Shown here one piece after another: positions 40,797 through 48,464 of a DNA stretch of 58,134 nucleotides. A model generated the notes under the pieces. It was not told the origin of the DNA, searched no databases, and was given only the letters and a program-made list of their open reading frames with translations. Within the stretch, counting starts at the first letter, position 1. Each line of letters starts with the position of its first letter. Source of the DNA: an uncultured Eubacterium sp. (GTDB lineage: Bacteria > Bacillota > Clostridia > Lachnospirales > CAG-274); contig UQYD01000009.1 in assembly GCA_900545305.1 (NCBI GenBank), positions 1 to 58,134 on the forward strand. The letters run 5' to 3'. A program made the position numbers and the translations under genes.

Positions 40797-43106
40797 ATGA
40801 AAAAAATCTTAGGGGTAATGCTTTTTACTGCTATGTTATGGTTGCTTAGTTGTCAGCTGTTTGCAGCAACTATTACAGCAGAGGATTTAAGAGGAGATGA
40901 TAATTTTATAAATAAAATATTGTCACTTCAAAAAGAAGATAATTCAGTAGTAGACAATGCTATTTATGTTGCAACAGACGGAAGTAATGGCAACAAAGGT
41001 ACTATTGATAGTCCCTATGCTACAGTTTATTATGCTATTTCAAAAGCTAAAGCCGGACAAACAATATATGTTAGAGGTGGTACATACAACCAAAATATTG
41101 TTATTACAAAATCTGGTACAGAGGATAACTATATTACAATAAGAAACTATCCAAATGAAAAGCCTGTATTCGACCACACAAATTATCCTACTGATGGTGG
41201 TGCGATAATAGAACTTTCAAAGGTAAACTATATACATATACAGGGTCTTAAACTTTGCAACAAGGATTTAAAATCCAATAGTGGATATGGTATTCTTATG
41301 CGTCAAGGTAATCACATTATCATAAAAGATGTGGAAATCAGTAACATTAATGTGCCAGACCCTACATCATCAAAGGTTGGTGCTAATGCAATAATACTTT
41401 ACGGAAATAATGCCTCTGTGCCTATAAGTAATGTACTTATAGATAATTGCTATGTTCACGATTGTCAGACAGGTTGGAATGAGGCAGTAACAGTTAATGG
41501 TAATAGTGAATATGTAAATGTTATAAACAGCAGAATTGAAAATATTGGAAATATCGGTCTTGACTTTGCCGGTCACTTTAATGCTTGTAAAGATAGTTCT
41601 CTTGACCAAGCCAGATATTGTGTGGCTGTAGGTAATGTAGTCAGCAAATGTGTAAGTCCTAATGCTACAAGTTATGGTCTTTATAATGACGGTGGTAGAG
41701 ATAATACTTTTGATAGAAATATTGTTTACGAATGTTCCGGTGGTATTGAAATTGGTTCAGAAGAGGGCGCTAAATATTCAGACTATCCAGTAAAAAATGT
41801 AGTTGTTAAAAATAACTTAATATACAATAATACACAGGCCGGACTTTCTGTAGGTGGTTATGATAACGATGCTACAGGTATTGTTTACAATACTAAAATC
41901 TATAATAATACCATTGTTAACAATGGAAATTCTGACTATGGCGTTGAACTTGGAATAAATAAAACAAGTGGAACAGACATTAGAAACAATATTTTCTATA
42001 AGGATAATGATTTAGAGCTTATAAAGGTTAGATTTACAGAAGATTTAGCTGGGAATTTAACATTTAAAAATAACTGTTATTACTCAACTCGTACAGCAAG
42101 TAATTTCAAGGTTATACGATATGGAGAAACATTTAGAGGCTTTGATAATTGGAAAACAGCATCAGGAGAAACAGGTATATATGAAAATCCAAACTTTGGA
42201 GATGAATATAGCCTTTTGAAAAATTCTCCTTGTATAGATATCGGTGATTCAACTGCTTATAGTGGTAAATACGACATTTTAAGTAATGAGAGAAATATTA
42301 ATAATATTGATATAGGCTGTTATGAGTATAATGGTTCAGAAGTTACTACAACAACAACTGTTGAAACTTCAAGCGAAACTACAACTACAAAAGTAACAGA
42401 GACTTCAACTGAAAGTACTACTACAACCACAACAGAAACTACAACAGTAAGCGAAAGCTCCAGTGAAACTACTACAGAAAATGCTGTAGGCAGTGCTTTA
42501 GAGTGGGATTTTACAGATAGTAACTGGACAGATAAAACAGCAACAAAAACAGTATATACAGTAAATGGCCTTACTGTTAGACATAATGGTACATCAAGTG
42601 GCATAAAGGGTTTTAAGTTTGATAAAAATACGAAGTCAAATAAATTGGATTATTTTTATATTCGTTTAAATGCCAAGGCAAAGGATAAATTGACAGTATA
42701 TGTAAACTATAATAGTTCTAAAGCTGGCAATATTGTAGCCTTAACTCTTGCTAAGGTAAATGATGATGATACATTTACAACAGTAGATACTCAATCAGTA
42801 GAGGCATTAAAAACAGGTGATTATAAAATAACATTTAATGTTTCTGATGACGGAGATTACATAGTTTATACTGATACTACAAGTTCAGGAACAGCTTTTT
42901 ATAATAAGATAGTTATTAATAGAACAGTTACTGGCGATATGAATGGGGACGGAGTTTTGGATAAAGAAGATGTAGCCATAATATTAAAGCACTGCTCAGG
43001 GGTTCAGCCTATTACTGACAGTACAATGTTGACTAAAGCTGATATAAATAATGACGGTGTAGTTGATTTAAAAGATGCTATTGTATTATTAGGTAGCATT
43101 AATTAA
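40797..43106 (+). CDS. Secreted right-handed beta-helix (pectate-lyase-like) protein with dockerin
   Basis: It has 769 residues. Signal peptide (1-23). DUF1565/parallel beta-helix domain (about 52-512) opening YVATDGSNGNKGTIDSPYAT with repeated N-N and V-I-N strands, as in PL9-type polysaccharide lyases. Thr/Ser/Glu linker (about 515-563). Beta-sandwich, CBM-like domain (about 567-708). C-terminal type I dockerin (about 710-769) with two Ca-binding repeats (DMNGDGVLDKEDVAIIL and DINNDGVVDLKDAIVLL). It is predicted to act on plant cell-wall polysaccharide, docked to a cohesin. PL9 membership and the catalytic Lys could not be confirmed by eye. Confidence 0.8.
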   Translation: MKKILGVMLFTAMLWLLSCQLFAATITAEDLRGDDNFINKILSLQKEDNSVVDNAIYVATDGSNGNKGTIDSPYATVYYAISKAKAGQTIYVRGGTYNQNIVITKSGTEDNYITIRNYPNEKPVFDHTNYPTDGGAIIELSKVNYIHIQGLKLCNKDLKSNSGYGILMRQGNHIIIKDVEISNINVPDPTSSKVGANAIILYGNNASVPISNVLIDNCYVHDCQTGWNEAVTVNGNSEYVNVINSRIENIGNIGLDFAGHFNACKDSSLDQARYCVAVGNVVSKCVSPNATSYGLYNDGGRDNTFDRNIVYECSGGIEIGSEEGAKYSDYPVKNVVVKNNLIYNNTQAGLSVGGYDNDATGIVYNTKIYNNTIVNNGNSDYGVELGINKTSGTDIRNNIFYKDNDLELIKVRFTEDLAGNLTFKNNCYYSTRTASNFKVIRYGETFRGFDNWKTASGETGIYENPNFGDEYSLLKNSPCIDIGDSTAYSGKYDILSNERNINNIDIGCYEYNGSEVTTTTTVETSSETTTTKVTETSTESTTTTTTETTTVSESSSETTTENAVGSALEWDFTDSNWTDKTATKTVYTVNGLTVRHNGTSSGIKGFKFDKNTKSNKLDYFYIRLNAKAKDKLTVYVNYNSSKAGNIVALTLAKVNDDDTFTTVDTQSVEALKTGDYKITFNVSDDGDYIVYTDTTSSGTAFYNKIVINRTVTGDMNGDGVLDKEDVAIILKHCSGVQPITDSTMLTKADINNDGVVDLKDAIVLLGSIN

Positions 43107-43116
43107 AAATTCTCAA

Positions 43117-43157
43117 AGAGAAAGTTAATGATTAAAATTTAACTTTCTCTTTTTTTA
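43117..43157 (+). terminator. Terminator after the dockerin protein
   Basis: AGAGAAAGTTAA and TTAACTTTCTCT form a 12-bp stem over a 10-base loop, followed by T7. Confidence 0.9.
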
Positions 43158-43240
43158 CGTTATTATTACTGTTTTCTAATGATTTCTTAATTTCTGTGGT
43201 TTATTATATATATGAACTTAAGGAGAAAGGAAGAAAGAAA

Positions 43241-43588
43241 ATGAGTATAATAAATAAAAATAGGATTTGTTTGAACTATTTAATAGGTGTTTTAATTTGT
43301 GGCTTTGTAATTTATGCTAACTATATTCATAAAATAGGAAATAGTACAGGATATACAACAATAATGAGTTTTGCTCTACTAATAAGTGTTACGACATTGT
43401 CTATATTTAATAAAAACAATAGACTTTTCGTTAATATGATTTCAACATTAGTTTCAACATTTTGCTTAGGTAACTTAGTAAGAAGTGTGGCTATTGGAGG
43501 AATGTTAGTATATGCTGTAGATTTATACTTGATTTTAGGCTTGGTACTTATGGTAGATACAGCTATAATATATGTCAACAAAAGATAA
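43241..43588 (+). CDS. Small membrane protein, unknown
   Basis: It has 115 residues and four predicted membrane helices (about 11-30, 38-57, 63-83, 88-109) with short loops. ATG 43241 follows AGGAGAAAGGAAG; the frame is open further upstream to 43196, but without an SD. It is not recognised as a known family. Monocistronic, ended by the terminator at 43591. Confidence 0.7.
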   Translation: MSIINKNRICLNYLIGVLICGFVIYANYIHKIGNSTGYTTIMSFALLISVTTLSIFNKNNRLFVNMISTLVSTFCLGNLVRSVAIGGMLVYAVDLYLILGLVLMVDTAIIYVNKR

Positions 43589-43590
43589 AG

Positions 43591-43627
43591 AAACTGCGTA
43601 CTTAGTTTTTTAAGTATGCAGTTTTTT
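43591..43627 (+). terminator. Terminator after the small membrane protein
   Basis: AAACTGCGTACTTA pairs with TAAGTATGCAGTTT (14 bp with one G-T) over GTTTTT, followed by a T-run. Confidence 0.9.
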
Positions 43628-43703
43628 TGTCAAAATTTGTTGTATAGTACAGAATATGGGACTTATATAGAAGTATAATAAAATAAAGAGAGGAGGAATA
43701 TAT

Positions 43704-44099
43704 ATGAAAAACAGGAAATTAACTTCAGAGAATTTGGCAGAGTTTTTAAATTTTATGAAAGAGGTAGAAATTGAGTACTCTACAGCTTTAAGTATGATGA
43801 AAAAGTGCGAAAATTTAGAGTGTGACTTATTGCATCAGTTGGAAATTGAAAAATTAAGTGTTTCAGATAAAAATAAGTTGGCAACTAAATTAAGGGATTG
43901 CCTACGGGACAGAAGATATTATAAAAATATAGTTGAAGAAGATGCACCTTTAGCAAATATAATAGGAGATGTAGACATTAAAAAAACTGTACATAGGCTT
44001 GAGCAAGTTTTAGGGCAAATAAGAAAAGCAGAGTCATATCACGACAATAGAAAATATTATCCTAGAATAATGAAATATGAAGAATATAAAAATATTTGA
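43704..44099 (+). CDS. Hypothetical helical protein
   Basis: It has 131 residues, predominantly helical and highly charged, with no motif recognised. The central part (CENLECDLLHQLEIEKLSVSD onward) is coiled-coil-like and the end is basic (SYHDNRKYYPRIMKYEEYKN). SD GAGAGGAGG before the ATG is strong. Monocistronic; function unknown. Confidence 0.7.
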   Translation: MKNRKLTSENLAEFLNFMKEVEIEYSTALSMMKKCENLECDLLHQLEIEKLSVSDKNKLATKLRDCLRDRRYYKNIVEEDAPLANIIGDVDIKKTVHRLEQVLGQIRKAESYHDNRKYYPRIMKYEEYKNI

Positions 44100-44107
44100 A
44101 AAAATAT

Positions 44108-44155
44108 AAAAGTGTCTAAAAGAGCTGTAAAAAAAGCGATTTTAGGCACTTTTTT
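44108..44155 (+). terminator. Terminator before the second feo locus
   Basis: AAAAGTGTCTAAAA pairs with TTTTAGGCACTTTT (with one G-T) around an 18-base loop, then a T-run. Confidence 0.8.
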
Positions 44156-44231
44156 GATATTTTAACAGATAAATAATCATAATATTTTGAAAAATGGGAG
44201 GCTTATTGATAAAAATTAATCAAAAAAGTTG

Positions 44232-44267
44232 TTGACAGCTAACTTAGGTTAGGGTATACTAACTAAG
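44232..44267 (+). promoter_or_regulatory. feo promoter with DtxR-like operator
   Basis: TTGACA - 17 - TATACT (44232-44260). Within and across the -10 lies CTTAGGTTAG (44243-44252) facing CTAACTAAG (44259-44267). TTAGGTTAG is exactly one half of the corynebacterial DtxR/IdeR box; the other half is imperfect and one base shorter. It suggests metal-dependent repression; the repressor could be a DtxR-family protein or the Fur-like protein of this locus. Confidence 0.65.
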
Positions 44268-44316
44268 TAAATGAAATGAATTTATCAATAAGATACAGAA
44301 AGAAGATGAGGAAATG

Positions 44317-44526
44317 ATGCCGTTATCAATGGTCGGAACCGGAGAAGAAAGTGTAATAAAGAAAGTCGGAGGCAACGAAGATACCAAAAGATTTTTAGAA
44401 AACTTAGGTTTCGTTGTTGGTGGAACTGTAAGTGTGGTTTCTGAAATTGAAGGAAATCTTATTGTAAACGTAAAAGATTCAAGAGTTGCTATAGGCAAAG
44501 ATATGGCAAACAGAATTATGGTTTAA
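44317..44526 (+). CDS. feoA: Ferrous iron transport protein A (second locus, copy 1)
   Basis: It has 69 residues and an SH3-like fold; the opening MPLSMVGTGEESVI is typical of clostridial FeoA, and the terminal RVAIGKDMANRIMV matches the family. ATG 44317 is chosen over 44314 because it is 4 bases after GAGGA. It is first gene of the operon feoA-feoA-feoB-cysteine-rich peptide-fur-like. Confidence 0.88.
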   Translation: MPLSMVGTGEESVIKKVGGNEDTKRFLENLGFVVGGTVSVVSEIEGNLIVNVKDSRVAIGKDMANRIMV

Positions 44527-44545
44527 GAAAAGAGGTAAAGGCAAG

Positions 44546-44767
44546 ATGGAAAATCTTAGACAGGTTGCTTGTGGGCAAACAGTTAAGGTAAAGAAAATTT
44601 CAGGCGAAGGTCCTGTAAGAAAGCGTATTATGGATATGGGTATTACAAAGGGCGTTGAAATCTTTGTAAGAAAAGTAGCACCTTTAGGTGACCCAATTGA
44701 AGTAACTGTTAGAGGTTACGAGCTTTCTTTAAGAAAAGTCGATGCTGAAATGATTGAAGTAGAGTAA
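44546..44767 (+). CDS. feoA: Ferrous iron transport protein A (second locus, copy 2)
   Basis: It has 73 residues with the central signature GPVRKRIMDMGITKGVEI and the closing GYELSLRKVDAEMIEVE. Two adjacent feoA genes are common in Clostridia, and the two are unlike enough to be distinct subtypes. SD AAGAGG precedes the ATG. The 82-base gap to feoB contains another inverted repeat. Confidence 0.9.
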   Translation: MENLRQVACGQTVKVKKISGEGPVRKRIMDMGITKGVEIFVRKVAPLGDPIEVTVRGYELSLRKVDAEMIEVE

Positions 44768-44778
44768 TTTTTTTTAGT

Positions 44779-44800
44779 CATTAGTTAGCTTACACTAATG
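44779..44800 (+). promoter_or_regulatory. Inverted repeat between feoA2 and feoB
   Basis: Arms CATTAGT and ACTAATG flank TAGCTTAC. The TTAGTTAG sequence inside it resembles the operator half-sites upstream of the operon. It may be a second regulator site inside the operon. Confidence 0.4.
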
Positions 44801-44849
44801 TAGGTAGGGCAGGCTAATTCAATAAAAATCAAAGAAAAGGAGTATTACG

Positions 44850-47240
44850 ATGATTAAAATTGCTTTGGCAGGTAATCCAAACTGTGGTAAAACTACATTG
44901 TTTAATGGACTTACAGGCTCAAACCAGTTCGTAGGTAACTGGCCTGGTGTAACTGTAGAAAAGAAAGAGGGTAAGTTGAAAGGTCATAAGGACGTAACTA
45001 TTATGGACCTTCCAGGTATTTATTCACTTTCACCTTACACACTTGAAGAAGTTGTTGCAAGAAACTATCTTATTAATGAAAGACCTGATGCAATCATCAA
45101 TATTGTTGATGGTACTAACATTGAAAGAAACTTATATTTATCAACTCAGATTATGGAACTTGGTATTCCAGTAATCATGGCTGTAAATATGATGGACGTT
45201 GTTGAAAAGAGTGGCGACAAGATTCATATTGACAAACTTAGCAAAAAGCTTGGTTGCCCAGTAGTTGAAATTTCAGCTTTAAAGAACAAGGGCGTTAAGG
45301 AAATGGCTGAAAAGGCTGTTGACCTTGCTAAGAATAAATCAGCAGCAACTCACGTTCACGAATTTGCAGCAGATGTTGAAAACGTAATTAAGAACGTTGA
45401 AGCTAAGTTAGGTAGCGATGTTGTGGCAGAACAGAGAAGATTCTTTGCTATTAAACTTCTCGAAAAGGACGACAAGATTGCACAGCAGTTAAAGAGTGTT
45501 CCTAATGTTTCAGAAGATATTAAGGCTCTTGAAGATAAGTTTGATGATGATACAGAAAGTATTATTACGAACGAAAGATATACATATATTTCTTCAATTA
45601 TTGGGGATTGTTGTACAAAGTCTAAGAATAAGAAACTTACTACATCAGATAAAATTGATAGAGTTGTTACAAACAGAATTTTAGCTCTCCCAATTTTTGC
45701 TGTTGTTATGTTCCTTGTTTACTATATTTCAGTAACTACAGTTGGTACTTGGGCTACTGACTGGGCTAATGACGGTGTATTCGGTGATGGCTGGCACTTA
45801 TTTGGTATTGGTTCTTCTGCTTATGAAGATGCTAGTGGCGAATATGGCAAGGCTGACCAGATTATTGAAGCTCTCCAGAATGGCGAAAAGACAGTAGATA
45901 TTACTGATGACGAAGGTAATGTTGAAGAAACTGTAGAAATTACTCCTGATGTTCAGAGTGAAGCTCAGGCAACAGTTGATGCTGGCGAACCAGACCCAGC
46001 TGACTATGGTGTTTGGGTTCCAGGTGTTCCAGTTATTATTGGTAACGCTCTTGACGCAGTAGGTTGTGCTGATTGGTTAAATGGTCTTATCCTTGATGGT
46101 ATCGTAGCCGGTGTTGGTGCAGTTCTTGGTTTCGTTCCTCAGATGCTTGTACTCTTCATCTTCCTTGCTTTCCTTGAAGCTTGTGGTTACATGGCAAGAG
46201 TAGCATTCATCATGGATAGAATTTTCAGAAAGTTTGGTCTTTCTGGTAAGTCATTTATTCCAATGCTTATTGGTAGTGGTTGTGGTGTTCCAGGTATTAT
46301 GGCATCAAGAACTATTGAAAATGACAGAGATAGAAAAATGACAATTATGACAACTACATTTATTCCTTGTGGTGCAAAGCTTCCAGTCATCGCTATGATT
46401 GCAGGTGCATTCTTCGGTAACAGTGGTTGGGTTGCAACAAGTTCTTACTTCGTAGGTATTGCAGCTATTATTTGTTCAGGTATTATTTTAAAGAAAACTC
46501 AGTTATTTGCTGGCGACCCAGCTCCATTCGTTATGGAACTTCCAGCATATCATATGCCAACAGTTACTAACATTTTAAGAAGTATGTGGGAAAGAGCTTG
46601 GTCTTTCATCAAGAAGGCTGGTACAATTATCCTCTTATCTACAATCGTTCTTTGGTTCTTAATGAGTTTCGGTTGGGAAAACGGAAGCTTTGGTATGGTA
46701 GAAGAATTAAATTCTAGTATTCTTGCTAAGATTGGTTCTGCTATTGCTTGGATATTTACTCCACTTGGTTGGACAAAGGCTGGCGAAGGTTGGAAGATGG
46801 CAGTTGCGGCTGTTTCTGGTCTTATCGCTAAGGAAAATGTAGTAGCAACATTTGGTGTACTTTTCGGTTTCGCAGAAGTTGCAGAAGATGGTTCTGAAAT
46901 CTGGGGTAACTTAGCTCAGGTTATGACTCCAATTGCAGCATATGGTTTCCTTGTATTCAATCTTCTTTGTGCTCCTTGTTTCGCAGCTATGGGTGCTATT
47001 AAGAGAGAAATGAACAATACAAAGTGGTTCTTAGTTGCCATTGGTTACCAGTGTACTCTTGCTTATGTTGTTGCTCTTTGCATTTACCAGATTGGTACAT
47101 TTGCTACAACAGGCGTATTCGGAATTGGTACAGTAGTAGCATTCTTATTTGTAATCGCATTTATTTACTTACTTTTCAGACCATATAAGAAAAGTAAAAC
47201 ATTAAAAGTTGATATGAAAAAGGTTGCCGGCGAAAGATAA
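44850..47240 (+). CDS. feoB: Ferrous iron transporter FeoB (second locus)
   Basis: It has 796 residues. The G domain carries G1 GNPNCGKTT (8-16), G3 DLPGIYS and G4 NMMD; a GDI helical region follows, then the membrane domain with Gate motifs (GSGCGVPGIMASR, IPCGAKLPV). A long acidic extracytoplasmic loop (about residues 318-395, rich in Asp/Glu) splits the first two helices. Codon choice (AAG for Lys, CCA for Pro) resembles the ribosomal genes, so high expression is likely. SD AAGGAG. Confidence 0.95.
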   Translation: MIKIALAGNPNCGKTTLFNGLTGSNQFVGNWPGVTVEKKEGKLKGHKDVTIMDLPGIYSLSPYTLEEVVARNYLINERPDAIINIVDGTNIERNLYLSTQIMELGIPVIMAVNMMDVVEKSGDKIHIDKLSKKLGCPVVEISALKNKGVKEMAEKAVDLAKNKSAATHVHEFAADVENVIKNVEAKLGSDVVAEQRRFFAIKLLEKDDKIAQQLKSVPNVSEDIKALEDKFDDDTESIITNERYTYISSIIGDCCTKSKNKKLTTSDKIDRVVTNRILALPIFAVVMFLVYYISVTTVGTWATDWANDGVFGDGWHLFGIGSSAYEDASGEYGKADQIIEALQNGEKTVDITDDEGNVEETVEITPDVQSEAQATVDAGEPDPADYGVWVPGVPVIIGNALDAVGCADWLNGLILDGIVAGVGAVLGFVPQMLVLFIFLAFLEACGYMARVAFIMDRIFRKFGLSGKSFIPMLIGSGCGVPGIMASRTIENDRDRKMTIMTTTFIPCGAKLPVIAMIAGAFFGNSGWVATSSYFVGIAAIICSGIILKKTQLFAGDPAPFVMELPAYHMPTVTNILRSMWERAWSFIKKAGTIILLSTIVLWFLMSFGWENGSFGMVEELNSSILAKIGSAIAWIFTPLGWTKAGEGWKMAVAAVSGLIAKENVVATFGVLFGFAEVAEDGSEIWGNLAQVMTPIAAYGFLVFNLLCAPCFAAMGAIKREMNNTKWFLVAIGYQCTLAYVVALCIYQIGTFATTGVFGIGTVVAFLFVIAFIYLLFRPYKKSKTLKVDMKKVAGER

Positions 47241-47254
47241 GCAATCTGTGTGAG

Positions 47255-47287
47255 TAGGGGACTGCCGGTGCAGTCCCCTATGTTTTT
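47255..47287 (+). terminator. Intra-operon hairpin after feoB
   Basis: TAGGGGACTGC - CGGT - GCAGTCCCCTA (11 bp, GC-rich) then TGTTTTT. The SD of the next gene follows directly. It is likely a partial terminator or mRNA-stabilising end that lowers the downstream genes relative to feoAB. Confidence 0.75.
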
Positions 47288-47301
47288 AAGGAGGTGTTCC
47301 C

Positions 47302-47442
47302 ATGGGAACAGTTGTTGTTGGATTAATACTTTTGGTTATAATTTGCCTTATTGTTCATAGTATGATAAAGGCTAAGAAAAATGGCAAGTCCATTGGATGT
47401 GGTGGAGATTGTGCACATTGTGGAGGTCATTGCAACAGATAA
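47302..47442 (+). CDS. FeoB-associated Cys-rich membrane peptide
   Basis: A 46-residue peptide with one membrane helix (MGTVVVGLILLVIICLIVHS) and a Cys/Gly tail (GCGGDCAHCGGHC). It matches the small FeoB-associated Cys-rich family found downstream of feoB in Firmicutes, thought to assist Fe(II) handling. SD AAGGAGGTG precedes the ATG. Confidence 0.9.
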   Translation: MGTVVVGLILLVIICLIVHSMIKAKKNGKSIGCGGDCAHCGGHCNR

Positions 47443-47453
47443 GGAGGACGCAG

Positions 47454-47921
47454 ATGTCTGAGAATATAAACAATGTAAATTACGATACTGAATGTTCTGA
47501 AGATTATCGTGTTTCAAATATGAAAAAGGATATTATCGTTCAGAGATTAAAGGACCGTGGTTGCAGAATTACAAAGCAAAGACTAATGCTTTTGGATATT
47601 ATTCTTGAGGAAGACTGTTCTTGCTGTAAAGAGATTTATTATAAGGCATCCAAGAAAAATAAAAATATTGGTTTTGCCACAGTTTACAGACTTATAAATA
47701 TGCTTGAGGAAATAGGGGCAATTAGTCGTAAGAACTTTTATAAAGTTTCTTGTGGAGAAGAAAGTAATATTTGTACTATAGAATTTGAAGATAATTCAGT
47801 TATTGAGCTTTCTGATAATAACTGGAAAACTATTATACAAAAGGGTCTTAGTGCTTGTGGATACTGTAAGGATAAGGCGATACGTTGTGTAAGAGCAAAT
47901 ACTTGTAGATGTGGTGAATAA
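47454..47921 (+). CDS. Fur-family-like regulator with Cys-rich C-terminus
   Basis: It has 155 residues. The N-terminal winged helix of the Fur family is clear (LKDRGCRITKQRLMLLDIIL; ATVYRLINMLEEIGAI, residues about 32-91). The usual dimerisation domain with its HHH metal ligands is replaced by a short segment and a cysteine cluster (C135, C138, C145, C151, C153; also C100, C107). The start is ATG 47454 with SD AAGGAGGACGC. Its place in the feo operon suggests iron or redox sensing through Cys ligands, which is inference. Confidence 0.85.
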   Translation: MSENINNVNYDTECSEDYRVSNMKKDIIVQRLKDRGCRITKQRLMLLDIILEEDCSCCKEIYYKASKKNKNIGFATVYRLINMLEEIGAISRKNFYKVSCGEESNICTIEFEDNSVIELSDNNWKTIIQKGLSACGYCKDKAIRCVRANTCRCGE

Positions 47922-48054
47922 GTCTTAATGAGAAAATTTATCAATAATATAAGTTAGCCGAGCCTTTTTTTGTAAAGTATTGTATAATCATGGTGAAAGA
48001 TGTGTAAAAGATGTTTACACACAATATAAGTATAAATAAATAGGAGGTCTAGTT

Positions 48055-48387
48055 ATGTTAGATTGTTTAAAATGTCTTAAGAAAATTGATTTCAAGAAAA
48101 CAGGTATTTTTGCTGCAGGTGTTTTATTCGGTACAGCAGGCGTAAAGATTCTCGCTAGTAAGGATGCAAGAAAGCTTTACACTAATTGTACAGCTGCTGC
48201 ACTTAGAGCAAAGAGCACAGTAATGAAGACTGTTACAAGTATTCAGGAAAATGCTGAAGATATTTACGCAGAAGCTCAGCAGATTAATGAAGACAGAGTT
48301 GCAGATTCTTTCATTGACGATGATTTCGAAGATGTAGAAGATTTAGTTGCTGCAACTGACGATGAACAGGAAGAAGTTACAGAATAA
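48055..48387 (+). CDS. DUF6110-family protein
   Basis: It has 110 residues: a short N-terminal Cys motif (CLKCLKK), a hydrophobic glycine-containing helix (about 17-34), then a helical acidic tail (many Asp/Glu after residue 85). It corresponds to the DUF6110 group that sits before P-type ATPases in Clostridia; its role is unknown, perhaps as a membrane-associated accessory. It precedes the P-type ATPase by 77 bases with a hairpin between them. SD AGGAGG. Confidence 0.7.
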   Translation: MLDCLKCLKKIDFKKTGIFAAGVLFGTAGVKILASKDARKLYTNCTAAALRAKSTVMKTVTSIQENAEDIYAEAQQINEDRVADSFIDDDFEDVEDLVAATDDEQEEVTE

Positions 48388-48415
48388 GGCGTAGTGTATA
48401 TTTGTTAAGCATATT

Positions 48416-48443
48416 AAGCACCTGTTTATACGGGTGCTTTTTG
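48416..48443 (+). terminator. Hairpin between DUF6110 and the ATPase gene
   Basis: AAGCACC and GGTGCTT flank a 10-base loop and are followed by TTTTG. Partial termination is likely because the ATPase gene has no clear separate promoter. Confidence 0.65.
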
Positions 48444-48464
48444 CTATAGAGATGAGGAATTCTT

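Noticed and set aside
42320..42604. Valine/serine-rich 94-codon antisense frame
   Set aside because: Mirror image of the Thr/Ser-coding linker of the dockerin protein.
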